From Lottia gigantea (taxonomy: Eukaryota > Mollusca > Gastropoda > Lottiidae), in assembly GCF_000327385.1 (NCBI RefSeq), contig NW_008710284.1, positions 542,269 to 606,268 of the forward strand: a DNA stretch of 64,000 bases, read 5' to 3'. The notes under the pieces were generated by a model. The model made no database searches and had not been told where the DNA came from. It saw nothing but the letters and a program-made list of their open reading frames with translations. The position numbers and the translations under genes are program-made. Shown piece by piece: positions 11,601 to 25,300 of the stretch. Each line of letters begins with the position of its first letter. Within the stretch, counting starts at the first letter, position 1.

Positions 11601-13553
11601 AAATGTTGGAAAATGATCACAAAGTTCTTAGATTTGAAGCCATTATGGTAAGGCTGTTACTGATTTGTTGAGGGATGGGGTTTCAATGCTGTCCTTATGT
11701 CTGGTTTATTCAGTTGTTTTTCTACCCTTCTCCAGTCTATTATTCCACTGAGTTTATCTTTTTTAAATTGTGCTCATACCTAATGTTTATTTAGGTTTCC
11801 ACAAATTTTATAACTTTTATACGATATTAGGGTTTGTCAACTAGACAACCCATTCAAAGAGTCTACATTGTAGATTATATCTTTGGCCATAAGTCACTCT
11901 GCAGATGAACTTCTTAACTCAGAATCATTTTCAAAGAATCCATTAACATTTCATAATCTAGCCAATAACATCATTAAATATTTGATATTGTTAATATTAC
12001 AGGATTCAATGAAACCAGAAGATCAAGGTCGAAGGTTTATCTTGTCATACAGATTAGCAGACGACATGATGACTATTTATGAACCTCCAGTCAGAAACTC
12101 TGGTATTATTGGAGGTAAATTCCTGGAGCGAACACGAGTTGCTAGACCTGGTTCCCAGCCTGACAATCCTGCTTTCTATGGTCCTACTGATTTCTATGTT
12201 GGTGCTGTGGTAGAAGTTTTTAAACATAGATTTGTCATCACCTCAGCTGATCAGTATGTTTTAAAGTATATGGAAGAACATAAAGAACAATTTCCAGGTA
12301 TGTATTACATCTTCATACATTTCTGGAGTGTTATATTCATCTTTTCAATATTTAAAACTCTACCCAATAATAAATATGGCGAGTACATAGTATTTTCGAG
12401 TCAGGGTTTATCTTCAAAACTCGTGATGTAGTTTTGAGTTGCCAGTAGATTGTTGAAATGAATATGATGAAAAATAAAAAGTATTAATTTAAATTTCAGC
12501 ACAAACAGTGGAATCTTTACGCCAGAAACTGGGTGAAACAACCATCTCTAGCTCCAAACCTGTTGTTAAAGGTGCTCCATTAACTATCAAACGATCGTAA
12601 GTTTTCTTTCTTTATTTCTTCTTAGCTAATATGATAAATTACTGGCTTCAATACTTATAGAAATGATAACAAGGAGGAAACAAGAAAACTTTTGCCATGA
12701 AACTTGCACAAGACTACACTTTTGCCAACGTTTACACTTTCAATCTTTCCCAAAGACATCTCAAAGACAATATACTGAACTTTGAAAGGCAGGCCGTGAA
12801 AATACCAAGTAGACAAAACTATAAAAACATATTTTTCTACCACAGGGCTGGTGATTTACAGAATCTAGTAAGTCAAGTACGAGCTCAATTAAAGAAGATA
12901 GCCATCACTGATAAAACACGTGTAGATGAGATGTTCTTACGTTATGATAAAGATAGAACTGGTTATATTGATGCTAACAATATGAGAGAATTGTGCAGAC
13001 GTCTGCAACTACCAACAGATGATGATGTTCTTATTGCTGTGAGTATGAATAAAAATCTCTACAAGCGTAACAATTCAGTTAACCAAAAATCTCGTAATTT
13101 TGGTAACGGATTAGTATAAGCTTCGGCTTGTTTCTGAAACCATTTCTCATATTATGTAATTATCCATTGTAAATCATGAATGAATATTGTTTAAAAAAAA
13201 ACAAAAAAAAATGTCCAATGCAAATTAAAATGCTCTACACCAAAAAATGAACGATGTGGGACAACTTGTAAGAATTATCAGTTGATCAAGCTCAAATTAG
13301 ATATTGATCCAGGGGCGACAAAGATAAGAACGTTAGGTTGGTCCTTGGCTACACATCTTGGCGTGGGTCTTTCCTAGATTATCTGTACCCATTTACAGCT
13401 GGTTTGACTAAATGATGTATATTACCTCTGTTGGTTTTTATAATTGATAAAAATTTATAAATATTTTAATTTCAGTTAATCTCTGAATGTACAGATAACG
13501 TGGAAGGTAAAATAGGATTGGAAGAATTCCGAAGATTCGTAGAAAGTTCTTAA
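8693..13553 (+). CDS. EFHC1: EFHC1 (myoclonin-1), axonemal DM10/EF-hand protein
   Basis: Protein of motile cilia, known as a microtubule inner protein of doublet microtubules. Exons: 8693-8740, 9019-9240, 9547-9697, 9939-10075, 10357-10584, 10864-11205, 11507-11647, 12003-12297, 12500-12596, 12846-13038, 13476-13553. The joined frame is 643 residues plus stop (human EFHC1 has 640), and all phases agree. It begins [16 protein letters not shown], close to vertebrate EFHC1. [20 protein letters not shown] and [20 protein letters not shown] distinguish it from EFHC2. Three DM10 domains lie at about residues 90-190, 235-360 and 415-515, each ending in a YGR/CDxFT-type segment ([15 protein letters not shown]). 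The C-terminal EF-hand loop [12 protein letters not shown] (588-599) has Asn, not Glu, at position 12; a second hand ([10 protein letters not shown]) is degenerate. Single-gene promoter with an X-box upstream. Confidence 0.97.
10200..10290 (-). repeat. Possible decayed SINE body in an EFHC1 intron
   Basis: TCTGGAAAGCATTGGCC followed by TTGGCATCAGGATTTTTGAC resembles the reverse body of the 30 kb SINE-like copies (GTGCTGGCAGTGGCATC). The match is weak. Confidence 0.3.
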
Positions 13554-14089
13554 AAACTGTACAATATCGTCATTGTTGATTTTATCCCATTATTTATTAT
13601 CTAAAATTGTGGTACAACACAGGCATTGGTAACACAATTATTGAGAACACGGGCATAAGTAAAGTTTGGCCACATGAGATTTAAAATTAGGTTGAATACT
13701 TTGTGTGTATCTGGCTTCAGAGCAAAGTTTGATCTTAATCAAATATTTGGTCAAAATAATTGATAGTTTCTTCATCCTAGCTTTCTGAAAAATGCCTGTG
13801 TTCTAAATATATTAAATGTTACAAATGCCTGTGGATTTATTAAATTGTAAATAATCATTATAATAACCTCACTGTGATATTATTTCATTCTAAAGATGTG
13901 AACTCTCTGAATTTTATTTATATGATGAGACATCAAGTGTCTTGTGTCTTCACAGGCTTGTTAACTTTCACAACCACAACCACAAGCACAGGTTGAGACT
14001 GCTATCTGTTCATTTACTCTGATAACGGAGAAATTAGAAATGGAGAGATCTATTTAAATTGTACTTGTAATGAAATCTAAGGGAATTGA

Positions 14090-14095
14090 AATAAA
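14090..14095 (+). terminator. Candidate poly(A) signal of EFHC1
   Basis: AATAAA about 540 bases past the EFHC1 stop, before the next gene. No gene was seen in 13554-14154, so this is probably the 3' UTR. Confidence 0.5.
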
Positions 14096-14154
14096 TGTTT
14101 TTATAAAATTATTATTAGTTTGCATGTTTTTTGTGTAAGGTGTCATATTTGTAT

Positions 14155-14225
14155 TCTCATGCCCCCGCCAGTGCTTCCAAGAGTCGACCTGGTTTGGCTT
14201 TTTAACCCCTATGTTCTAAACCTTT
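14155..14225 (+). mobile_element. SINE body fragment
   Basis: CATGCCCCCGCCAGTGCTTC, then AAGAGTCGACCTGG, matches the body of the SINE-like family (minus strand of 7.15 and 30.7 kb). It lacks the tRNA-like head. The following 14226-14810 holds no supported feature. Confidence 0.5.
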
Positions 14226-14810
14226 ATTAAAAACTTCAAATTAATATAACAATGACATCTGTTAAATTTTAGTATTATATTTGTAGTCTGTTATTATAAA
14301 TTGTTAAATCGAGTTATCTCCCTTCGACCATTAATTCGCTTGTGATAGTTGTATAAAAATTAATCAAGATCAAACAAAATGAGTAAGAGAGGAATTGAAA
14401 TGTTCAGAAAATCTTGTGCTACGTAAATTTTATTCAAATCATAACTTTCTTAGGGTTCCTCAAAGATCTACGAGGAAACTGCGTATTTTGCATTATTTTT
14501 TACAGGTATCAGTTTTTTTGTTTACCGTTATAATAACAGGAAGTACAAGTTACGCATGCTCATAACATCTTCACATGATTTCTGCCCCAACCATGGATAT
14601 CGTCTGTTCTGGCAAATTATTTCTCCATTAACAACAAGGCTAATTAGTCCCTTGGTTGGTTTAAATGGAGACCGTCTCAGTCAATCCCTTGGCTTTAAGA
14701 TGAGACAAAAAACTCGTGTTGTTAAAATCCCGAAACGATCAAACTGAACGAAGCGGCGATGCCTTGTCCATGTTACGTCATGATTATAATTTTACAGTGA
14801 CACATCAAAC

Positions 14811-14828
14811 ATGGCCGCGTATCTAGAG
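14811..14828 (+). other. Probable 5' exon of the p160 gene with a six-codon upstream ORF
   Basis: AACATGGCCGCG is a strong initiation context, and TATCTAGAG is followed by the donor GTAGGC. If spliced to the acceptor at 19320, the frame is MAAYLE and then TGA immediately after the junction, so it cannot encode the p160 N-terminus. The likely reading is a non-coding first exon that carries a minimal upstream ORF, ending 22 bases before the main ATG at 19346. The 5' extent of the exon is unknown. No transcript evidence is available. Confidence 0.4.
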
Positions 14829-17339
14829 GTAGGCAGAACTTTGATTATGAAATATTTACTGTCCCTTGGAAACTACGCCGTGAGCAAACTTATGCATTGT
14901 ACGACATGCATGTACAATCTTTCATGACCTAAATTGACGTACAGTGATCGAAATTCTTAGTCTATTGACCGAGTTTCGTGGGTGTTTTGACAAGAACCGT
15001 TATGTTTTTGCAACTAGGCCTACTGATCTCACGCCATAGTAGAAGTGTGACATGTCATATTCTAGGTGGGAGCAAATGTACATGGAACTGTGCTGTAGGA
15101 CGACAGCTTGGCAGTCAGGTCAAAGGATCAGTGAACTGTCAGTGACTTGAAACACAGACTGACATAGAATAAGACTTAAAGGCTAACCTTGTTTGTTAAT
15201 GTTAGCTAATAAAGACGGCCAAGGGCCTCAAGGGGTTAGAAAGGTTGCAATATGGGTCTTATCTGTGACAGATTGTATGACGGAGCATGCTTACTCTTCT
15301 AGCACGCTCTATGTCACCCTGCATCTGGGTTTATTAACTTGACACCCCTTGGGTAGAATTGATAGGCCTATATTAATCACTCACAGTAGGGCATATATAT
15401 ATATTATATTGAGCTCGGAATTAACTATTTTCCTGTCCGTTCACAATTTTTCAATAAGATTTAAGTTACATGCCATTTGTCTATGAATGTCTTCAAATCC
15501 TTAGAAATACAAGGTTTGGGGATTTAACATTTGAAATAAATACGACACTCAAATTTCACATGAAAATAACCTACATTTGAATTAAAAATTCTCTGTTAAA
15601 GCATATTTCTAATAACAATTTTTTGCATTGGTTGTCATTTTCATCATTTGAAAGAAATAAAAGATGTTTAATGGTGTGTGAAATGATGAAATAACGCAAA
15701 TAAATAATATATTATGTTCCTACTCAAGTTAACCGAAATATTAAACAAACAGGAGAAGGATATATAATTATTTTCCCCTGTTATGAGAATTTGTGATATA
15801 ATTTAATATAGAATATAATTTGAAAATATTGTGTTAATAAGTATTACATGATATCAACCTGCAGGTTTTCTCTAAATCAATCAATTTTATGATTGAATGG
15901 AATTTATGTCAGTGGCAGCTGTTACATGTCAGTTTATCATGAGCTATTGTGTCATGTCACAGAAACTTCCAATTTATTTTCACTAGAAGCAATCAATAAA
16001 TATTTATAATAATCAAAAAATTTATTTCGCGTAAATAGTAGATATAATACGTAAAAATTTTAATGAAAAAAAGTAACAATTTGGCGTGTTTAATTAAAAA
16101 AACAAACCTAAAAATAACTGTGATTGTATATATAGTATATTGAGGGAAAATATTAAAATGATGTTAATCTTGTAATTTTCCGTAAATGATATGGCCACTG
16201 TGATATATGCTATAAGGAAAAATTTCCTAGGATAACAATCGGAAGAAAAAACAAATCTTTGATCTTCTTTAGTGATATATCTAGAGTACGAGCACTACAC
16301 TTTTATCTTCCATCAATCTGATATAATTCTTCTTCAAATAATGTTCACTGGATATTTGTGTAATGGAATAAAAGATGGTATTAGCCTAAGCCTAAGCTTA
16401 TAATTAGAGATTGTTTGAATGAAATATAATCCAGAACATGAGATACCTAGTAATTTCTTCAGATCACCAGTAACCATTAAAAAAAAAATACAAAACTAAG
16501 CAACTAGATCTGTGCCATATTTAAATCTAATCGCCAAGCAAACTTCATTAAATTTTGGTCATTTATAATTATTGATCACAGTTTTTAATCTAATTGCTAG
16601 GGGATTACACAGTTGGGATTTCTAACAAAAAATCTAAGAGAAAATCATGAAAAAGTAAGTATTTATAATGAGTAGGGGAGTAATTTAAGGACCTGATCTA
16701 AGAGCCAGCGGATTACAGAGTGATAACACAGTTGGGATTTCTATTCTTCAATAATTATTATTAAGCTAATCAAAAATTAATTACAGACTTGTTAGATGAA
16801 ACAGTGTTTTCTCAATAAATACAATACCTTCTATTAATATCAAAGCTAAATACATCAATAATGGAGGAAACTCAGAAAGTGTCACGTTAGCATATTTTCT
16901 TTTTTTTGTTTCCCAGAACGTAATCAATGATATCATCACAGAAATTGTGACGCCAATAATGGTTTTGGAACAACAATAAATATTCCACGACAAACGACAA
17001 TGTTCTGATAAACACGGTAATTCGTCCAATTATAAGCTAAATATAGTAACAGTTATGATGTCAGTAGAGTGGAGACTAACGGCCTCCAGGAAAATCTGCA
17101 GCGAGTAGGAGTTAAAACACCATAGATTCATGATGCAAAAATTTTCCATGTTTATTTGAGGGAAAAATATTGTGTTATTTGATTTTATGGTTTTATTCAA
17201 TGAATTAAATTATAGCTTTGATCTGTCAGAAATAGACATAAATGATATAAAATACTTCAAATGAAAAACAATTTCTTCAAATACAGAAAATAAAGAAATA
17301 GCACTCTTAGATATAGACTAAAAGGGATAGAAAGTTCAC
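14829..17339. other. First p160 intron, left part
   Basis: AT-rich intron DNA. Apart from a somewhat GC-richer stretch (14.8-15.4 kb) next to the presumed promoter, I see no exon, RNA gene or clear repeat; short ORFs here look accidental. Confidence 0.45.
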
Positions 17340-17800
17340 AAACCTAAATACCAGTTTACTAGATAGATATAAGCTATGTGGACTCTCATAATGAATAAAT
17401 TTGATAGATATTAGCTATGTGGACTCTCTTAATGAATAAATTTGATAGATATTAGCTATGTGCACTCTCATAATGAATAAATTTGATAGATATTAGCTAT
17501 GTGGACTCTCATAATGAATAAATTTGATAGATATTAGCTATGTGGACTCTCATAATGAATAAATTTGATAGATATAAGCTATGTGGACTCTCATAATGAA
17601 TAAATTTGATAGATATAAGCTATGTGGACTCACTAAAAGGATAGAGAGTTAAAAAACCTGTTTACGTTTTAAACAATATTAGTTATGTAGACTCTCTAAA
17701 TGAATACTGAGTTAACAAACCTAATGATTACATTTAATAGATATAAGCTATGTGGACTCTCTGAAAAGGATACAGAGTTCACAAACCTAAAGATTACTTA
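17340..17800 (+). repeat. 41-bp tandem repeat with dispersed GGACTCTC core
   Basis: About seven units spaced 41 bp, for example TTAGCTATGTGGACTCTC then ATAATGAATAAATTTGATAG. They are followed by diverged longer copies reading GGACTCTCTGAAAAGGATAC and GAGTTCACAAACCTAAAG. Confidence 0.9.
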
Positions 17801-17929
17801 TCACCTTCTTCGTAGTACATAAGAGATTATTTAATGCTGACATATGTTTTGGAGAAACAATCCTCATCAGGACAACTCTTTGAAATGAGTGTTAGCAGCT
17901 TTTAAACTACGGGCAGTAGACTGTGGGCA

Positions 17930-18190
17930 TATCTTACCAATTTGGCGGTTGACATAAGCTCTATCACCTATTAGCTTGACCTATATCCCCAATTAGCTTG
18001 ACCTATATCACCAAGTGGCTGTTGGCATATCTTACCAATCGGCTGTTGGTCTATCTCACCAATTAGCTTGACCTATATCACCAGTTAGCTTGACCTATAT
18101 CACCAAGTGGCTGTTGGCATATCTCACCAATTGGCTGTTGGTCTATCTCACCAATTGGCTGTTGGCCTATCTCACCTACTGGCTGTTTGT
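17930..18190. repeat. Minisatellite of about 22/45 bp
   Basis: Alternating short blocks CTGTTGGCCTATCTCACCAA and TTAGCTTGACCTATATCACC repeat about ten times with variable order. Confidence 0.85.
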
Positions 18191-18294
18191 AATTGTGTTG
18201 CGTCTAGACAGGGTAACTGTGCATACATAGTGCATGTTGACACAATCACAGATACACCAATATTGACCCAGTCTACCTGTATTTAATACACAAA

Positions 18295-18490
18295 CTCCAC
18301 GACTAGACTGGTTCAAGAGACAGCACCACTTTTGTCTGTAGGACAAAATCTATCATTACAGGAACTTCCTGACTAGACCAATTTAAGATACAGCACCACT
18401 TTTGTCTGTAGTAAAAGATCTATTTATAACAGGAACTATGTGACTAGACTGATTCAAGGAACAGTTCTACTTTCGTCTGTAGGCCATGTA
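18295..18490. repeat. Three-copy repeat of about 70 bp
   Basis: GACTAGACTGGTTCAAGAGA, then CAGCACCACTTTTGTCTGTA, recurs near 18300, 18370 and 18441 with substitutions. Confidence 0.85.
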
Positions 18491-18964
18491 AATAGTATTA
18501 CTGATATATAAGTGGGCCTTCCCCTTAAAAATAAAAACTGTCATTATTTAAATATTAGATGACAGGGTTAAAACAATAGATTGAAACCATTGATTTTCCT
18601 TTCTCAAAAAACATGTGACAATATCGGTGGATGTTGATTTTTAAATTTTTATTTTGGGTAAATTTCATTGAGGTAGATAAGACTTTTTTCAGTGGTAAGG
18701 CCAGCTATTTGTTATTTGTGTTGAGGTGAAATAGAAAGCATGTGGTCTCCGTCCGAAGCAAGGACTATCAATTTCAAGTGCTGAGTGTTCACAGGGAAAT
18801 GGAAGAGATTTAAACCCTGTTAAATAGATGTTGGGGTATAAAAACTGTAATAATGTTAATTTTCTTTTTTGTAGGATGTGTGGCCTTATTTTGGTGAAAT
18901 TTGAGGTTTTCAACTTCATTTTTATTGGTAGGTTAATCTGTTTTCACTAGCTCAAGTTATCTTC

Positions 18965-19050
18965 GGATGTCCCTTATTGCACACTGCATAGCATTTCATG
19001 TCTTCATTACTCCAAATTATATCTGTGTGCCCTGCTTAAAGGGACAGTTT
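18965..19050 (+). repeat. Copy of the dispersed CATTGCACACTGCAT repeat
   Basis: CCCTTATTGCACACTGCATA then GCATTTCATGTCTTCATTAC. Related copies lie near 11.38, 43.1, 49.0 and (minus) 57.2 kb. Confidence 0.55.
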
Positions 19051-19345
19051 CACAATCTGTTTGACCTTAGTTTCAGAAATTTAGTCCAAGGAAAAAAAAT
19101 CTGCAACAAAGACCGCTCGTGTGCCTGCACCCTAAGCTAATCAGTTAAATTGTTCACAGCTCAGCTTCAAAATAAGAGCCTTCAAAACCATGTGTGTCCA
19201 GAATTATCTTAAATTTCAAGCACTTTTAGTTCTTCTGAAGACTAATTACAAACATTCAAGGCTCTGATCAACCCCTGAAAATGGCATACCATGGCCTTAA
19301 TCTTGAGTAATTTTTTTCAGTGATCTGTCACATTATCCATCCATC

Positions 19346-22300
19346 ATGGATCAAAAGGATGATCTTACGTCATTACTTATGTCCATGAAGAAAAAAGACG
19401 AGAAACAACAAGCTCAACTGTAAGTATATTTTCTCAGTTCTATTTTAATTCTTCCCTCTCTTGTTTACGCTGGTAATATTCAACACAACCAAACGTGGAC
19501 AGGAAGGAAAAATCTGTCAGTTCGTTGCAAGAAAGATACAAAGATTTTACACAGATAACAGCTTAAATTCATGAGGATTCTTTCTAACAATCGGTCCTAG
19601 GTTAAACCTCTTGGCAATGATTTTACAAGGATAACAACTTAGGTTTTGGAGCTAGTTCTTGGATCAAACTTCTAATATTAATTTTACAAGAATAACAACT
19701 TGAAAAGTTCCCAATGGATCCCAAACCTCTTTGCATTGATCTTTCCAAGATAATCTGTACCCATTTACTTATTTCAATGATGTTATAATGTTTGCTATAC
19801 TGAAGTATTTCGTACAGTGGAGTTGAATACATTAGTACCTCTCTACATCGGTACATTTGAGAGAAGTTTCCATCAATACGTTTGAACATTTTTGAATGTA
19901 TCAACTTCAGTTGTATGTGATTTGTTCGTCCCTCTATTATGTCTTCGTTATTTTAATCAATTTTTATTTTTATTGTTTAATGATAATTATAAGTATATTA
20001 TATATGTCATATATCTTATAACTAGAAGCACTCTCCCTTCCTATCTTATTATATTAACCCTTAAACTCTTCCGTGAAGGCAAAAACATACAACGCTACAA
20101 GGGGAAAGAACTCATTATTCTTATTTAACTAGTATAGTTGGCATTTACAAGATAATATTGAAATATCAGTGATAACTAGGGGCTAATGAAGGTATTTTGA
20201 AATCAAAACGTAGGCCGTTTATATATATAAGGTGTTTTGACTAATCAGATTGAAGATACGGATATTAGGATGGATGTTTCAGATCAATGTCATGGTGACT
20301 TCTATCCATATCCTGCCCTGCCCCGTTGGCAGTCAACATTAATTCTAGAAATAGAACACACAGGCGTGTATGGATGGATAACCCAATCAAATGGTTTTGG
20401 CGTTTTTGAAGTCCTACTATCTTGGCTGTAAATTTTCCCTGATTTTCAGTCCAATTCTAATAAAGGAACATGCAAGAGTGTATGCCTTTTTTTAACAATT
20501 TTAAGAGATTATCCAAGGAAACCTCTGTCGATGTCCAGCTCTGCTCTCTTAGCAGAAAATTTTCTGACTTCCTGTCAAAATTCTGATGAAAAAACACTCA
20601 GGTAGCATGGGTGTATTTTACTATTTTTCAGATTATCCTATAAATTGTTAGATATAAGGAAAAAATTTTTTATTCTTTTCTACGTATTTTTGATCCACAA
20701 CCCTCTTGGCAGTGATCTTTCCTTGGATTAATGTAAAAATTCTAATGTATGAAAATGTTCTGTAAAAGAACAGTGAGCTCAGAATTTTTTTCTCTCATTT
20801 CACCAATATTCGAAATAAAATTTGCATTTTCAGGCCTCGAAATCGACCTCAACAAAAGAATAAATTTTTGGATCCATGCTACATAATGTCCTACAGTCTT
20901 TTATATTCAAATTTGCAAATGCCCCCTTTTTAGAATTCCTATTTCCATGCTAGGAACCCTGAGAGCTCAGTTACTCATTTTAACTGATCTGATCCTAGTA
21001 ATAATACAGCTGTGATTTCTATCCTTAATTATATACACCGCAAACTGGAGTATTTCTCCATATTACCATTTAATAATAGCAATTATAATAATATAACATA
21101 ATGTGATGAAAATTAAAAAGAAGTGTGGCTTGTAACATATGGTAACATGAAAGAACTAGAAAATAATAGTTCTATTACTATAAATTACAATAACAGATGT
21201 ATCTGAAGCCAGGCATGCCCACTCTTCTTTGCCTGAGGACGACATGGTGGGGGGGGGGACATGTATAAAACTTTAACCAGTGATTGTTGTTCCATAAAGC
21301 TGTGTCCATATATCGTACTCATAATTTCTAAATGCTATTAGTCTTCTCAAAATAATCTCAAAAATCTTTTATCTGCAGTTTTTTTTACAGAAATAATGCT
21401 CCTAAATCCAAAGACTAATGTTTTTACAATGGCATTGTTATTTATTTTTGTGTTTGAATGTTTGGATCGTTAGTTCTTGGTTTATGTATTTCATAGGGTC
21501 ATCTTGACATTCTTTTAGAGAGTTCGCATAGTAAATTTAGTCTGTTTGTACCATCACATACACAAATACAAAAGTATGTCTCAAATCATTTTGTTTTTAT
21601 TCAAGAACTGTAGTTTTAAAATGATATTTAAGATGGTCATCTTGGCATATCTTTCAGAGAGTCCACATAGTAAATTAAGTGTAATTGGATTGTTGGTTTA
21701 GGATTCATAATGGATTGAGTAATATCGCATACACTAATACAAAAATACAAAATTATTTGTCAAATCAATTTAACAATCATTAGTGTACCTACATGTACTT
21801 AACTCTGATCTAGGCCTACTCATAAAAAAAAATATTCAACAGATTCACTTCAAAATGAAGTAGCGTTTCCCTTTCAATTAGGTGAATGGAGACTGATATC
21901 TGATGAATTAAAAACTAAATAAGGTATTGTTATAGCAGTGTGGACCATTATCATACTTTCTATGCGCATAAAGGCACGACTTGTTCTCCGTGCAACGCTG
22001 AACAAGAATAATTAACAGTTCAATGATAATAGTTATGTAAAAAACCAAGACCCAGTTCTCTCCCCTTGATGTAATGGTGTTTGTTCACCACTAGGTGGCA
22101 GTGTGATAATTATTGGGTACATGGCAGAAGTGTAATTTTCTCAAGACTAGAATGTTGTTTATGTGATGAATTTTCTCTTAGCTACTCTATAACAGTGCTT
22201 TAAAATGTCTTAACTTATTTCCTTAATGTGTTTGGATTTAAAATGTGTTGCCATGGATATGTGAAAATGAAAAATTGTGGATTTTTTGAAGGAAACATGA

Positions 22301-25300
22301 AGTGACTTGAAGGTAAAAATTTTGTCTGCCATTAATCTATGAAGTAAACAAACTGAAAACAAAATAGCCCCTAAAATAACATCATGCCCTCTGCTCTTAC
22401 ACTTTCAGTTTATTCTTAATGCATTTAGGCATGGGCTAGAAATGTACACCAAGGCAATGTGAAGCTGGTATTGCCCTGCATAAAGTGTTATAGGCTGAGT
22501 TATTGGTTGACCTAGTTTGATATTACACAGATGTAGATATAATGTAGTAACATATGATACAAGCCTGTCTGTATGACTGGCTATATCCATCATGTCCTTT
22601 ATTCTAAACCCTAGCTGGACCCTTATTTCTTACCCCAAAAGTCTAGTTGCCTTGGTTTCTAGGCCTATCTTTAGATATGTTAGGCCTATATCTCTCAATA
22701 TTTGTGGTTTTATTTCCATTTAACCTAGATTAGGTGTGACATAATCATTTGACAGAGATCGGGTTGTATTTCTTACTCTATTTATCGCTTAAACTAGTGA
22801 CATAGGAGAGGAAAACTAGAGAAGGGGAGGGGGAAATAAACTGAGCATCTTTTAGCAGGTGGAACTAAGAATTTGTAAAAAGTTTGTTGTAAAAAAAATG
22901 TCTTATTGCAAACCACATCGAGTTGTCTCTATGAGCTGATACTGAACAACTGATAAAGAAAAACAGAGGGGGGGGGGGTGATAAACTGAGCTCCTTTTGA
23001 CAGGTAAAATAATTTAAAAAGCTTGTTAGGGTAAAATCTCGAAATTTGTGAAAGGTTCTTGTGGAAAAAATTGTCTTGTTGCATACTGCATTGAGTCTCT
23101 ATTAGCTAAATAAGGATGTATAACTCCCTGAAGAGTTTCATTTCTGAGGAATTTTAGACTCTAAAACTCTTATCTTTAATTTTCGAAGTCGTCAGTCTTG
23201 TTTACTAACATTTCTTCAGACTTTAAAATTAAATTTGATGCAAAACAAATAGTATGAAAACCTACGTGATTTAATTAAAATAATTTTAATATCCCAGAGT
23301 TAAGCTAGAGTTATTTCTATTGTCTCTTTAATCTGTCTTAATCTGTAGCTGGAAATATAGAATTTAATTCCACTACTACAACGATTTAAGCTGATTCTAA
23401 TTCTAAGGAATAGTAAGTCGTCTTAATATTTACTATAACAGCTGATAGAGCTCAATTTCAGCTATCTGTCTAGTCATCTAAATATTTACTTTACCTGCTG
23501 ATAGAGCTTATTATCAGCTATCTGTATAGTCATCTAAATATTCACTTTACCAGCTGATAGAACTCAATATCAGCTATCTGTATAGTCATCTTAATATTTA
23601 CTTTACCAGCTGATAGAGCTCAATTTCAGTTATCTGTATAGTCATCTTAATATTTACTATACCAGCTGATAGAGCTCAATTACAGCTATCTGTATAGTCT
23701 TCTTAATATTTACTATACCAGCTGATAAAGCTTAATTTCAGCTATCTGTATAGTCATCTTAATATTTACTATACCAGCTGATAGAGCTTAATTTCAGCTA
23801 TCTGTATAGTCATCTTAATATTTACTATACCAGCTGATAGAGCTTAATTTCAGCTATCTATATAGTCATCTAAATATTTACTATACCAGCTGATAGAGCT
23901 TAATTTCAGCTATCTGTATAGTCATCTTAATATTTACTATACCAGCTGATAGAGCTTAATTTCAGCTGTCTGTATAGACATGTAAATATTTACTATACCA
24001 GCTGATAGAGCTTAATTTCAGCTATCTGTATAGTCATCTAAATATTTACTTTACCTGCTGATAGAGCTTAATTTCAGCTATCTGTATAGTCATCTAAATA
24101 TTTATATAGAGCTCAATTTATAGTCAGAATTAAGATCCAATTCTAAATTTGAATGAAAACACATATTTTTAAAGTTAGGAAGATGTCTGCATTTTTACAG
24201 AATGATTTTATAAAGGAAATTTTACATTAACAGATTTAATATTCTACAGTTGTACTGTAGGGTTAAGAATTCCCTGCCTAGATGTTAGTCGGAAGTTAAT
24301 TTATAAAATGAAACCTTTAAGAGATATTTGTGTTTTGTATTTTGATAATAATGAAATAAGATATTAAGAATGTTTACATTGTGTTATAATCACTACTTAT
24401 CCACTGTAATCACTGACTTAATCTCTTAAATATTTGATATACATTATATTGATTATAATAACAAAATATTTTCACTGATAAAATAGTGTTCAATACATTG
24501 ATTATAGAGCGATATACCACTGTTTGGGGAGAAGTTCTGGGAGCAACCAAATTTGTACGCTCTCCGGTGCTACGATTTTGTGACGTGAACATTGTCAGGA
24601 GCATTAGTTCTGATTGGTTAAAGGTTATTGTCATTAGGTTCCAGAGGGCTGTTGTTAGACCCTTACTGTACTGGCTAGAATAAAAATAAAATCTCAAATT
24701 AAAAGAAACGAAAACTTGATTAATTGACATTGGTGGTTGGAGAAACTGTTCTTTTAGTAATCCTCCTACTTCCAGTTTAAATCTTTCAGTAAATATTAAA
24801 ATGAGACTTATTATTCCATTGATTAAAATTCTGATTTTAATGATAACTTATTTGATTAATATATTCTGATCAATGTGACTTTAAAAAGAGAGAGAAATTT
24901 TGATATATTGGGACTTTAAAATCATTTTTTAAGAAAACATTCCTACTAAGCTGTGACTGAAAGACAAACAGTGGTAGATTAAAACTGTGGAATTTTGTGG
25001 CTTGAAATCAAACATTGTGCTTGATTGTCTGATATTTGTAAGACTTCTGTACAGTAGTACATTGTCGAAACTCATTCTGAACAAGGATTGTAAGCTCTGT
25101 CTTAGAAAGCTTTTTATTTGAACTAAAGCTTAATATCTAAACTCATGCTGAACAAGGATTGTAAGCTCTGACATAAGAAAGCTCAATTTTTTTAAACGAA
25201 AGCTTAATATGTTATTTTGTAACAAGTTTATTTTGTAACAAGTTCATTTTGTGACAAGTCCATTCTTTGAAATAATAGCAGTACGAATAATAAGATCCAA

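Noticed and set aside
14811-14828. MAAYLE as the N-terminus of the p160 protein
   Set aside because: The exon ends in phase 0 and the only matching acceptor starts with TGA, so the frame closes at once.
24410-24730. Overlapping frames on both strands in a GC-richer intron patch
   Set aside because: No domain or splice context; reported only as an unassigned stretch.
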